Shown piece after piece: positions 55,933-64,000 of a DNA stretch of 64,000 bases. Both the position numbers and the translations under genes were made by a program. The notes below the pieces were generated by a model. That model searched no databases. It was not told the origin of the DNA and saw nothing but the letters and a program-made list of their open reading frames with translations. Source of the DNA: Mesorhizobium shangrilense (GTDB taxonomy: Bacteria; Pseudomonadota; Alphaproteobacteria; Rhizobiales; Rhizobiaceae). The stretch covers positions 2,046,001 through 2,110,000 of the forward strand of contig NZ_JBEWSZ010000001.1 in NCBI RefSeq assembly GCF_040537815.1, in the 5' to 3' direction. Numbering within the stretch: the first letter of the stretch is position 1; the number at the start of each line of letters is the position of its first letter.

Positions 55933-56742
55933 TCATGGTTCGTCAAGCCCAGCGATCAGCCCGGCCATGACATCGAGCAATTCCCCGCTGCCGGCAACCA
56001 GCGCTCCATGGCGAATGACTTCCCCACCGTAAAGAGGCGCGCGGCCATGCCGGTCGAGCAATCGGCCGCCGGCTTCGCGAAGGATGAGATCGGCGGCGGC
56101 AATGTCCCAGTCATGCGCGTTCGGCTTGACGAAGGTCGCATCCAGCGTGCCGTCGGCGATCATCGCCAGCCGGTAGGCAAGCGACGGGCTATAGGGAGCC
56201 CGCTTCAACCGAGACTGCCAGTCAGCCGGCATCAAGTCGACCATCGGCTTGGGGCCGGCAATCTCCGCCATCTGTCCCGGTTTGCGAACACCGATCCGCC
56301 TTCCGTTCTTGAACGCGCCTTCGCCGGGCAACGCCCAGTAGGTTTCGTCCATTGCGGGGCATTCCAGCACGCCGGCAAGCGTGCGACCATTCTCAACCAC
56401 AGCGACGCTGACGCACCATGTTCGCTGGCCTTCGAGGAAGCCGCGCGTGCCATCTATGGGATCGACGACGAAGGTGCGGCGCGCGGACAGCCGTGCCGGA
56501 TCATCGGCGGTCTCCTCGGAGAGCCAGCCATAGTCGGGACGTGCGGCCAGAAGCGTTTCGCGCAGATAGGCGTCGGCGGCGTGGTCGGCTTCGCTGACCG
56601 GCGAGGTGCCGCCCTTCATCCACACTTGCGGGTTGTTGCCGAAGTAACGCAAGGCGATGACGCCAGCCTCGCGGGCGGCATCGCGCAGCAGCAACAGGTC
56701 CTCGTCAACCCCTGCTGAAATGACCGGGTCAAGCTCCGGCAA
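55933..56742 (-). CDS. Inositol monophosphatase family protein, probable 3'(2'),5'-bisphosphate nucleotidase (CysQ-like)
   Basis: A 269-aa Mg2+/Li+-sensitive phosphatase-superfamily protein. SEETADD, VVDPIDGTRGF (the DPIDGT metal motif near residues 93-98) and HDWDIAAADLILREAGG (WDxAA) are all present. CysQ-type enzymes degrade PAP from sulfate assimilation; inositol monophosphatase activity is an alternative. The start is TTG at 56742, the first possible codon after an in-frame stop, and it overlaps the PmbA-type gene's end by 14 bases. Confidence 0.88.
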   Translation of the reverse strand: MPELDPVISAGVDEDLLLLRDAAREAGVIALRYFGNNPQVWMKGGTSPVSEADHAADAYLRETLLAARPDYGWLSEETADDPARLSARRTFVVDPIDGTRGFLEGQRTWCVSVAVVENGRTLAGVLECPAMDETYWALPGEGAFKNGRRIGVRKPGQMAEIAGPKPMVDLMPADWQSRLKRAPYSPSLAYRLAMIADGTLDATFVKPNAHDWDIAAADLILREAGGRLLDRHGRAPLYGGEVIRHGALVAGSGELLDVMAGLIAGLDEP

Positions 56743-58072
56743 GGGTCATGCCTTCGATCATGAGTGTGGGTGCAGCGGTGCCGAAATTGCGGTCGAGATC
56801 GCTCGCCGGAACCATGTTGAGGAACATCGTCTTCAGGTTGGAAGCGATGGTCACTTCGGCGACCGGATAGGAGAGCTGGCCGTTCTCGATCCAGAATCCG
56901 GAAGCGCCACGGCTGTATTCGCCAGTCACCATGTCGACGCCCTGGCCGAACACCTCCGTGACGTAGAAGCCGGTCTTGAGCGATGCGATCAGGTCTTCCG
57001 GCGACCGTTCGCCAGCTTCGATGGCAAGATTGGTCGATGACGGCGAAACAGATGAACCATTGCGCGATCCACGGCCGTTGGTGACCAGGCCAAGCTCGCG
57101 CGCGGCCGAGGTGGACAGGAACCAATGGTTGAGCACGCCCTTCTCGACCATGAACAGTTTTTCGCCTTCGATGCCTTCGCCATCGAACGGACGCGAGGCC
57201 TGGCCCCGGCGCCGGAGCGGCTCGTCGGTAACCGTGATCGATGAAGCCGCCACCTGCTTGCCCATCATGTCGCGCAGAAAGCTGGTCTTGCGCGCCACCG
57301 AGGCGCCGTTGATCGCGCCAGCCAGATGTCCGGCAATGCCGCGCGCGACGCGCGGGTCGAACACCACGTTGACCGGACCGGTCGCCGCCTTGCGCGCGCC
57401 TATCCGCCGCACCGCGCGCTCACCGGCCTTGCGGCCGATATCGTGGGGCGCATCGAGATCGGAAAAATGCTGGCGCGAGGAGAATTCATAGTCGCGCTCC
57501 ATGCCGGTGCCCTCGCCCGCGATAACGCTGGCCGAGCGCGAAAAGCGAGAGGCGACATAGTGGCCAAGAAAGCCGTGCGAAGTGGCGAGAACCAATCCGC
57601 CAAGCCCGGCGCTGGCCCCGCTGCCAGCGGAATTGGTAATGCCCTTGACGGCAAGCGCTGCTTCTTCCGCGGCAAGCGCGTCTTCCTTAAGCCGGTCGGC
57701 CGAGACTTCGGTGGCGTCGAACAGGTCGAGATCAGGCGTTCGTTTGGCAAGCAGTGCCTGGTCAGCGAGGCCCTGATAGGAATCCTCCGGCGACACTTTG
57801 GCCATCGCCACGGCGCGTTCCGCAAGCGCTTTCGGATCGGACGCGGCCGTCGCCGACACGCTCGCCACGCGCTTGCCGACGAAGACACGCAGCGAAACAT
57901 CTTCGCTCTCGGACGATTCCGTACCCTCGACCTTGCCCAGGCGCACCGACACGCCAGTCGAGCGGCCGCGCACTGCAACCGCGTCGGCGGCGTCGGCGCC
58001 GGCTCGCTTGGCAGCCTCGACCAGGGCCGCGACGCGGTCGGTCAATTTTGCTGCGTCGAGCGTGTTCGTCAT
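56729..58072 (-). CDS. PmbA/TldE family metalloprotease subunit
   Basis: A 447-aa TldD/PmbA protein; TldE/PmbA partners TldD in a heteromeric protease that degrades unfolded peptides and matures microcins. The frame holds GVSVRLGKVEG at the N-terminus, NVVFDPRVARGIAGHL in the middle and NGRGSRNGSSVSPSSTN plus SRGASGFWIENGQLSYPVAEVTI at the C-terminus. The HExxxH metal motif of TldD is absent, as expected for the TldE type. The ATG at 58072 is used instead of a long upstream frame. Confidence 0.92.
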   Translation of the reverse strand: MTNTLDAAKLTDRVAALVEAAKRAGADAADAVAVRGRSTGVSVRLGKVEGTESSESEDVSLRVFVGKRVASVSATAASDPKALAERAVAMAKVSPEDSYQGLADQALLAKRTPDLDLFDATEVSADRLKEDALAAEEAALAVKGITNSAGSGASAGLGGLVLATSHGFLGHYVASRFSRSASVIAGEGTGMERDYEFSSRQHFSDLDAPHDIGRKAGERAVRRIGARKAATGPVNVVFDPRVARGIAGHLAGAINGASVARKTSFLRDMMGKQVAASSITVTDEPLRRRGQASRPFDGEGIEGEKLFMVEKGVLNHWFLSTSAARELGLVTNGRGSRNGSSVSPSSTNLAIEAGERSPEDLIASLKTGFYVTEVFGQGVDMVTGEYSRGASGFWIENGQLSYPVAEVTIASNLKTMFLNMVPASDLDRNFGTAAPTLMIEGMTLAGA

Positions 58073-58244
58073 GTTGATAATCCTGCTTTTCGGCCTGCTT
58101 CGGGTGCGGCCCGCTGCTGCACCATCTATTGTTCCGGTCCGGCTTGTGCAATGGGAGAAGCGGTAATCAAGATGCTTCGCTCCACCGACCACGACTGGGC
58201 CCAAGTATCGCCGCCCTGTTGACAGACTGCTCGGAGCACACGCC

Positions 58245-58661
58245 TTGACCCCCTTCCACCTCGCCTTTCCGGTCCGTGATCTCGATGAAACACGCGCTTT
58301 CTATGGCGACGTGCTGGGATGCGCGATTGGCCGCTCCTCGGCGACCTGGGTCGATTTCGATCTTTTCGGCCATCAGATGTCGGCGCATCTGCGGCCGCAG
58401 GCATCTCAGGCCGCCAGCGACGGCAAGGTCGACGGCATTGTCGTGCCGATCCCGCATTTCGGCGCGGTGCTGCTGATGGATGAATGGGAGCGCCTCGCCG
58501 CACGGCTCGAAGCTCGTGACGATGTTGACTGGCTGGAGCGGCCGATGGTGCGTTTCAAGGGCGAGCCGGGCGAACAGGCGACACTGTTCATCCGCGACCC
58601 CTCGGGCAATGCACTGGAATTCAAGGGTTTCCGCTCGCTCGAACAGATTTTCGCGCACTGA
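58245..58661 (+). CDS. VOC family protein (glyoxalase/dioxygenase-like)
   Basis: A 138-aa vicinal-oxygen-chelate protein. The N-terminus PFHLAFPVRDLDETRAFYGDVLG and the C-terminal FIRDPSGNALEFKGF are typical, with His and Glu that could bind metal. The function is not predictable: glyoxalase, dioxygenase or resistance protein. TTG at 58245 is the likely start because no ATG fits the family N-terminus. It is divergent from the PmbA gene and convergent with epmA. Confidence 0.88.
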   Translation: MTPFHLAFPVRDLDETRAFYGDVLGCAIGRSSATWVDFDLFGHQMSAHLRPQASQAASDGKVDGIVVPIPHFGAVLLMDEWERLAARLEARDDVDWLERPMVRFKGEPGEQATLFIRDPSGNALEFKGFRSLEQIFAH

Positions 58662-58701
58662 ACTGTCGCGAACAGGCTGGGCAACGCACGGCCGGACCCC
58701 T

Positions 58702-59748
58702 TCACATAGCTGCGACCGGCGTCCAGATCACATCTTCGATTTTTTGCGCGCCGGTGGCGAGCATCACCAGCCTGTCGAAGCCGAGCGCAATGCCGCTTGC
58801 CTGCGGCATGATGGCAAGTGCCGCGAGAAAATCCTCGTCGATCGGATAGCGCTCGCCATAGATGCGCTGCTTCTCGTCCATCTCGATGACGAATCGCCGG
58901 CGCTGTTCTTCCGGATCGGTCAGTTCGCCAAAGCCGTTGGCAAGCTCGACACCGCAGCCATACAGCTCGAAACGCTCGGCAACACGCGGATCGCCAGCGC
59001 TTGGGCGGGCAAGGGCTGCTTCGGCGACCGGATATTCGCAAAGGATGGTGGCGCGACCCAGCCCGAGCGCCGGCTCGACCTTCTCCACCATGACCCGGCT
59101 GAACAGGTCCGCCCAATTGTCATCGGGCGCGGTTCGCAGCCCGGCCCGGTTCAAGGCGTCGTACAAGGCCTCGCGATCGGTGCTGCCGTCGGTAGCGATG
59201 GTGGCAAGCAGGTCGATGCCGGCATGGCGCGTGAAGGCGTCGGCGACGGTCAGCCGTTCCGGCTCGGCGAAAGGATCACAGTCGCGGCCACGGAAGCTGA
59301 AGCGCCTGGCCCCTGCCCGCTCCGCGGCAAGCGCCAGCAGGGCGGCACAATCCAGCATCAGGCTCTCGTAGCTCTCGCCCACCCGGTACCATTCGAGCAT
59401 GGTGAATTCAGGATGGTGCAGAGGGCCGCGCTCACGGTTGCGGTACACCGGCCCAAAGCTGAAGATCCGTGGCTCGCCGGCGGCGAGCAGCTTCTTGCAG
59501 GCGAATTCCGGCGACGTGTGCAGATAAAGCGGTGAGCGCATCCCGTCCGACCCTATGGCCTCAGTAGCGAAGGCCGCCAGATGCGCTTCGTTGCCAGGCG
59601 ATATCTGCAAGGCGGCAGTCTCCACCTCGACAAAATCGCGGCGTGAAAACCAGTCGCGCAGGCTGGCGGCAATGCCGTTGCGCAACATCAGTCGTGGGCG
59701 TCGGTCGGCGTGAACATGAGGCGTCCACCAGGGCGAAGCGTCGGTCAT
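58702..59748 (-). CDS. epmA: Elongation factor P--(R)-beta-lysine ligase
   Basis: A 348-aa class II lysyl-tRNA-synthetase paralogue without the anticodon domain (GenX/PoxA) that attaches beta-lysine to EF-P. Class II motifs are visible: VEVETAALQISPGNEAHL, motif 2 GPVYRNRERGPLHHPEFTMLEWY, and motif 3 GIALGFDRLVML near the C-terminus. The ATG at 59748 gives MTDASPWW. It is divergent from efp, its substrate gene. The EpmB aminomutase is not seen in the window. Confidence 0.95.
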   Translation of the reverse strand: MTDASPWWTPHVHADRRPRLMLRNGIAASLRDWFSRRDFVEVETAALQISPGNEAHLAAFATEAIGSDGMRSPLYLHTSPEFACKKLLAAGEPRIFSFGPVYRNRERGPLHHPEFTMLEWYRVGESYESLMLDCAALLALAAERAGARRFSFRGRDCDPFAEPERLTVADAFTRHAGIDLLATIATDGSTDREALYDALNRAGLRTAPDDNWADLFSRVMVEKVEPALGLGRATILCEYPVAEAALARPSAGDPRVAERFELYGCGVELANGFGELTDPEEQRRRFVIEMDEKQRIYGERYPIDEDFLAALAIMPQASGIALGFDRLVMLATGAQKIEDVIWTPVAAM

Positions 59749-59862
59749 GGGACTATACCAATTGTGAATTGGGCTGGCGGGATCGCCCAAGATGCGCTAC
59801 GGCGCACACAGGACGGCTCTCGCAGCCGATTATGACAATCAACGATTTCAGGATGTAAAGCC

Positions 59863-60432
59863 GTGGTGAAGGTTATCGCCAGTTCGCTCCGCAAAGGCAA
59901 TGTCGTCGACAAGGACGGCAAGCTTTATGTGATCCTCTTTGCCGAAAACATCCACCCAGGCAAGGGCACGCCGGTGACGCAGCTGGACATGCGCCGCATT
60001 AGTGATGGGGTGAAGGTTTCGGAACGCTACCGCACCACCGAGCAGGTGGAGCGCGCCTATGTGGAAGAGCGCGAGCACACTTTCCTCTACCACGACGCCG
60101 AAGGTTTTCATTTCATGAACCCGGAAAGCTACGATCAGGTGGCGGTGTCGGAAGCCGTGGTCGGCGACATGGCGCCTTACCTCCTGGAAGGCATGGCCGT
60201 GCAGGTGTCACAGTTCAATGGCATTGCCATTTCACTAGTGCTGCCGCAACGCGCTACATTCGAAGTGGTGGAAACCGAGCCGACGACCAAGGGACAGACG
60301 GCCTCGTCGTCCTACAAGCCAGCCGTGCTTTCCAACGGCGTGCGCACGCTGGTGCCGCCGCACATCGCTCCCGGCACCCGCGTGGTGGTGATGACCGCCG
60401 ACGGCGCCTATGTCGAGCGCGCGAAGGACTGA
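59863..60432 (+). CDS. efp: Elongation factor P
   Basis: Rescues ribosomes stalled on polyproline. The 189-aa protein shows the KOW-like N-domain and two OB folds. The modified residue Lys34 is in HPGKGTP, the loop reaching the peptidyl-transferase centre, and matches the E. coli lysylation site. The start is GTG at 59863 ([12 protein letters not shown]). The divergent epmA supports beta-lysylation as the modification. Confidence 0.97.
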   Translation: MVKVIASSLRKGNVVDKDGKLYVILFAENIHPGKGTPVTQLDMRRISDGVKVSERYRTTEQVERAYVEEREHTFLYHDAEGFHFMNPESYDQVAVSEAVVGDMAPYLLEGMAVQVSQFNGIAISLVLPQRATFEVVETEPTTKGQTASSSYKPAVLSNGVRTLVPPHIAPGTRVVVMTADGAYVERAKD

Positions 60433-60583
60433 GGTCCTTCGTAGCTGCCTCCGGTCGATGGCCCGCGGCAGACCGACCTGAGGTGACGAAATCGCCTCAT
60501 TGCCGGCTGAAGCGTTTTCAATTGCCCTTGATGGCCAAAGCTCCTCAACTGACCGCCTGACATCAAACCTCGGCGGGGCAGGC

Positions 60584-62104
60584 ATGCGAACGACGGCCAG
60601 AGTGCGCAGGGTGCGCGACGGCAGGCTGGAATTCTCCAGGGAGTGGCTGCAGCTCCGCAATCCGCATGCTCCGATCGAGGTGCTGACCGCGGAGCAGGTC
60701 GAAACCATCCACGACGCCTCGATGTCGGTGCTCGAAGATGTCGGCATGCGCATCCAGGACGAGGAGACGCGCAAGCTCTACGCCAGCGCCGGCTTTGCCG
60801 TCGACCATGCCACCGAGCGGGTCGTCTTCGATCGCGAGGGTCTGCTGGCGCTGGTCGCCAAGGCGCCGCCGGTCGTTACCGTGCGTGGCCGCGATCCGGC
60901 AAAAAAGCTTTTCATGGGCCAAGGCCAGGTCGCCTTTACCGCCGTCAGCGGCCCGCCCTTTGTTTCCGACCTCGATCATGGCCGCCGCGCCGGCACGTTT
61001 CGCGATCAGGAAAACTTCCTGAAGATGACGCATATGACCGACGTGCTGCAGATCGAGGGCGGCACCAGCGTCGAGGCCCAGGACCTGCCGGCCGACACCC
61101 GCTATCTCGATTTTTACCTGGCCTGCTGCAAGCTTTCCGACAAACCGTGGAAGCCCCTGACCATCGGCCGTCATCGCGCTCGCGATGCCATCGAGATGGC
61201 CAAGATCTGGTATGGCGAGGACGAAGACAGCCTCGCCGCCAACCCGGTGTTCTTCGTCAACACCAACACCAACACGCCGTTGGTTCTCGACGGCGAGATC
61301 GCGCAGGGCGTCATCGAATATGCGCGGCTGGGTCAGGTCGTCTGCGTCACGCCCTTCGGCCTGGCCGGCGCCATGGCGCCGGCGACGGTTGCCGGCGCGC
61401 TGGTCATGCAGAATGCTGAGACGCTGGCCTGCTGCGCGCTGACCCAGATCATCCGTCCAGGTTGCCCCTACATCTATGGCGGCTTCATCTGCAATGCCGA
61501 CATGAAAACGGGCTCGCCGGCTTTCGGCACGCCCGAATTCACGCTCGGCGCGCAGGCCACCGGCCAGATGGCGCGCCGTTATGGCTTGCCATGGCGCTCG
61601 TCAAACGTGAACGCTTCGAACGCGCCTGACGCGCAGGCGGCTTATGAATCCATGATGTCTTTGTGGGGCGCGCTGACTGGCCATGCCAGCGTGTTCAATC
61701 ATGGCGCCGGCTGGCTGGAGGGTGGCCTGGTCGGTTCCTACGAGAAGTTCATCCTCGACATCGAGATGGTCCGCATGATGTGCGCCTGGATGACGCCGCT
61801 CACCGTCAACGCCGATACGATCGGCCTGGACTCGATCAAGGAGGTCGGCCCCGGCGGCCACTTCTTCGGCACCGCGCATACGCTCGCCCGCTACGAAAAC
61901 GCCTTCTACAAGCCGCTGGTTTCGGACTGGTCGAACTTCGAGAACTGGCAGGACAAGGGCAGCCCCGACGCCGCCCGCCGTGCCAATGGCATCTGGAAAC
62001 AGATGGTCAACGAATATGAAGCACCGGCCATCGACCCGGCGGTGATCGAGCAGCTCGAGGACTATGTCGCACGGCGCAAGATCGAGATCGAAGCCCTGCG
62101 CTAG
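60584..62104 (+). CDS. Trimethylamine methyltransferase family protein (non-pyrrolysine MttB), copy 2
   Basis: A 506-aa COG5598 protein, paralogous to the gene at 43527-45095: FFVNTNTNTPLVLDGEI, GAMAPATVAGALVMQNAETLACCALTQ, and SIKEVGPGGHFFGTAHTLARYENAFY correspond to the same blocks. No in-frame TAG. It precedes, by 49 bases, an FAD/GcvT oxidoreductase gene on the same strand, so together they probably demethylate a methylated amine such as dimethylglycine or a betaine. The ATG at 60584 is used; an earlier frame runs from 60500. Confidence 0.9.
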   Translation: MRTTARVRRVRDGRLEFSREWLQLRNPHAPIEVLTAEQVETIHDASMSVLEDVGMRIQDEETRKLYASAGFAVDHATERVVFDREGLLALVAKAPPVVTVRGRDPAKKLFMGQGQVAFTAVSGPPFVSDLDHGRRAGTFRDQENFLKMTHMTDVLQIEGGTSVEAQDLPADTRYLDFYLACCKLSDKPWKPLTIGRHRARDAIEMAKIWYGEDEDSLAANPVFFVNTNTNTPLVLDGEIAQGVIEYARLGQVVCVTPFGLAGAMAPATVAGALVMQNAETLACCALTQIIRPGCPYIYGGFICNADMKTGSPAFGTPEFTLGAQATGQMARRYGLPWRSSNVNASNAPDAQAAYESMMSLWGALTGHASVFNHGAGWLEGGLVGSYEKFILDIEMVRMMCAWMTPLTVNADTIGLDSIKEVGPGGHFFGTAHTLARYENAFYKPLVSDWSNFENWQDKGSPDAARRANGIWKQMVNEYEAPAIDPAVIEQLEDYVARRKIEIEALR

Positions 62105-62153
62105 ATGCTGCTTTCAGCCTTTTGCAAACATCGAAAAGTGGAATTCTGACGGA

Positions 62154-64000
62154 ATGGATACACATGCCCGCGTGGTGGTGATCGGCGGTGGGATAACCGG
62201 CTGCGCCATTCTCTATCATCTGGCCAAGAAGGGCTGGAAGGACGTGGTGCTGCTGGAGCGCTCGGAACTGACGTCCGGCTCGACCTGGCACGCCGCCGGC
62301 AATCTGTTCTCGCTGACCAGGCCCTCCAACGCCCAGCGGCTTCAGGTCTATACGATCAATCTCTATCCGGAGATCGAGCGGGAAAGCGGCCAGGCCGTCG
62401 GCTATCACCCGACCGGCGGCATGCATCTGGCTGCCTCGAACGACGAGGTCACCACGCTGGCCATTGCCCGGGCCCGCGCACGCCGCAACGGCGTCGAGGC
62501 GGAATGGATCACCTTCGAGGAAGCCAGGGAGCGTGCGCCGGTCCTCGACACCAGGAGCCTCAAGGCGGTGCTGTGGGAACCGATCAAGGGCCATGTCGAT
62601 CCGTCGTCGGCGACCAACGCCTTTGCCGCCGCGGCGCGCAAGCTCGGCGCGAAAATCCATCGCCACACGCCGGTGACCGCGACGACGCCTCGCGCCGATG
62701 GCGGCTGGGATGTCGAGACGCCAGGCGGCACCATCCATGCCGAGTTCGTCGTCAACGCCGCCGGCCTATGGGCACGCGAGGTCGGCGCGCTGGCCGGGAT
62801 AAAACTGCCGTTGCTTCCGGTCGAGCATCATTATCTGGTGACCGAGGCAATTCCCGAGATCGAGGCGATGGACCATGAACTGCCGACGATCGGTGAAAGC
62901 GAAGCCGGCTACTATTCACGCCAGGAGGGCAAAGGCATCCTGCTCGGCGCCTATGAGAACAGGTGTCATCACTGGGCTTTCGACGGCACGCCGCTTGATT
63001 TCGGCCATGAGTTGCTGCCCAACGACCTGGCCCGAATGGACCGTAATTTCGAAGTGGCGATGGATCGCATGCCCTGCCTCGGCGAAGCCGGCATCAAGCG
63101 CGTCATCAACGGACCGATGATCTTCTCACCCGACCTTGGGCCCTTGCTCGGGCCACATCCGGAGCTGAAGAATTACTTCTGCGCCTGCGGCGTGATGAGC
63201 GGCCTGAACCAGGGCGCTGGCATCGGCAAGGTGATCTCGGAATGGATCGTCGACGGCGAGCCGGAGATGGACGTCAATTTCTGGGACGTCGCTCGTTTCG
63301 GCCGTTGGGCAGGCAAGCGCTTCACCTTCGAGCGGACCAAATATTATTACGAGAACCGCCAGGAGCGCCCTTACCCCCATCTCGAATGCGCCGCTGGCCG
63401 GCCGCTGCGGACATTCCCGGCTTACGCCGCGCAGAAGGCCAGAGGCGCGGTCTTCGGCTTCAACAATGGCTGGGAGCAGCCGCTGTGGTTTGCGCGGCCT
63501 GGCGACGAACAACGCGACGTCTTCGGCTATGCCCGGCAGAACTGGTGGAAGACGGTCGGCGAGGAATGCCGGGCGGTGCGAAATGCTGCCGGCCTGTTCG
63601 AGATATCGACCTTCGCCAAATACCGGATTTCTGGCGACGCCGCATCCGGCTGGCTGAAATGGGTGCTGGCCGGGCGGATCCCCGATCGATCCGGCACTGT
63701 CGCATTGTCGCCGATGCTGTCGGAAAAAGGCCGGCTGATCGGCGACCTGACCGTGTCGAGGCTCGAGGACGGCAGCTACCTGCTGCTCGGCGCCGGCACC
63801 ATGCAGGGACAGCACATGCGCTGGTTCGATGCGCACAGGACGCCGGGTATTTCGGTCGAGAACCTGTCCGACAGCTGGAGCGGACTGATGCTGGCTGGGC
63901 CGAACGCGCGAAAGATCCTGGCCAGCGTGACGCATGGTGACGTCTCCAGCGAGGCGTTTCCGTTCCTGTCGGTCAGACGCCTGGAGATCGAGGGAGCCAC
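62154..64000 (+). CDS. FAD-dependent oxidoreductase with GcvT-like domain (dimethylglycine/sarcosine dehydrogenase-like), 3' end outside window
   Basis: The first 615 codons of a protein normally about 800 residues. The N-terminal FAD domain has VVVIGGGITGCAI (GxGxxG) near residues 7-20 and SGSTWHAAGN near residue 45, where a His is covalently flavinylated in dimethylglycine dehydrogenases. From about residue 420 the sequence enters the FAO/GcvT-like tetrahydrofolate-binding part (NNGWEQPLWFARPG, RNAAGLFEISTFAKYRISG). It probably oxidises N-methyl groups and passes formaldehyde to tetrahydrofolate. Confidence 0.9.
   Translation, partial: MDTHARVVVIGGGITGCAILYHLAKKGWKDVVLLERSELTSGSTWHAAGNLFSLTRPSNAQRLQVYTINLYPEIERESGQAVGYHPTGGMHLAASNDEVTTLAIARARARRNGVEAEWITFEEARERAPVLDTRSLKAVLWEPIKGHVDPSSATNAFAAAARKLGAKIHRHTPVTATTPRADGGWDVETPGGTIHAEFVVNAAGLWAREVGALAGIKLPLLPVEHHYLVTEAIPEIEAMDHELPTIGESEAGYYSRQEGKGILLGAYENRCHHWAFDGTPLDFGHELLPNDLARMDRNFEVAMDRMPCLGEAGIKRVINGPMIFSPDLGPLLGPHPELKNYFCACGVMSGLNQGAGIGKVISEWIVDGEPEMDVNFWDVARFGRWAGKRFTFERTKYYYENRQERPYPHLECAAGRPLRTFPAYAAQKARGAVFGFNNGWEQPLWFARPGDEQRDVFGYARQNWWKTVGEECRAVRNAAGLFEISTFAKYRISGDAASGWLKWVLAGRIPDRSGTVALSPMLSEKGRLIGDLTVSRLEDGSYLLLGAGTMQGQHMRWFDAHRTPGISVENLSDSWSGLMLAGPNARKILASVTHGDVSSEAFPFLSVRRLEIEGA

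Noticed and set aside
60478..60500. Imperfect hairpin after efp
   Set aside because: The stem has a mismatch and no T tract follows, so terminator status is unsupported.
1..64000. CRISPR arrays, rRNA and tRNA genes, riboswitches
   Set aside because: No regularly spaced repeats or conserved RNA gene landmarks were recognised by eye; a scan with dedicated RNA models was not possible.

Overview
The window looks like chromosomal DNA of a rhizobial alphaproteobacterium, most likely Mesorhizobium or a close relative. This rests on high GC, a cyclic beta-1,2-glucan synthase (ndvB), a hutF/hutG-type histidine pathway, the kbl-tdh pair, non-pyrrolysine MttB proteins and a divergent epmA/efp pair. Most of it is densely packed core metabolism, with many 1-4 nt stop/start overlaps (ATGA, GTGA, TTGA) that indicate translational coupling. 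No tRNA, rRNA or CRISPR array was recognised.

Layout. 1-3393: 5' part of ndvB, minus strand. 3662-11727: complete histidine-utilisation locus, hutI-H-G-U-D leftward and hutF-hutC rightward from a shared control region holding a perfect 14-bp palindrome. 11837-12181: RidA-family gene. 12401-16378: zinc module, an AztABC/ZnuABC-like ABC transporter followed by a COG0523 metallochaperone GTPase; both units are preceded by the same 12-mer, a probable Zur box. 16471-17741: YeeE/YedE-type sulfur transport pair and a TIGR01244 sulfurtransferase/phosphatase-like protein. 17738-23847: tyrosine/homogentisate catabolism (Lrp regulator, hpd, fumarylacetoacetate hydrolase, hmgA, MarR regulator), interrupted by a Phd/VapC toxin-antitoxin pair and a DinB-family gene.

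23848-26501: AT-richer accessory insert with a lipoprotein gene, a Nal1-like trypsin-fold protease gene, a small conserved-looking ORF and a truncated IS5-family transposase. This is the best candidate for something undescribed. 26502-28853: phospholipid operon (PlsC-like, CdsA-like, variant CDP-alcohol phosphatidyltransferase). 28870-31349: kbl, a 70-aa Cys-containing ORF, and tdh. 31597-35605: GGDEF/EAL protein, polysaccharide deacetylase, MarR regulator and membrane protein. 35763-40153: PhyH-type dioxygenase, LacI regulator, and a flavin/Fe-S oxidoreductase with an altered cluster motif. 40215-41721: queF and two tandem DUF3828-like secreted proteins.

41818-46089: orphan family-5 solute-binding protein, MttB-family methyltransferase and a LysR regulator. 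With the second MttB and the FAD/GcvT oxidoreductase at the right end (60584-64000), these suggest catabolism of methylated amines or betaines. 46144-52434: monooxygenase, GlxA-type regulator, mutL, DMT transporter with LysR regulator, and small hypotheticals. 52431-58072: envelope block (lpxK, waaA, a DUF374 acyltransferase, DUF4170) plus a CysQ-like phosphatase and PmbA/TldE. 58245-60432: VOC protein, epmA and efp (EF-P with Lys34).

All family assignments come from motifs and remembered family patterns read by eye. No database search was run.
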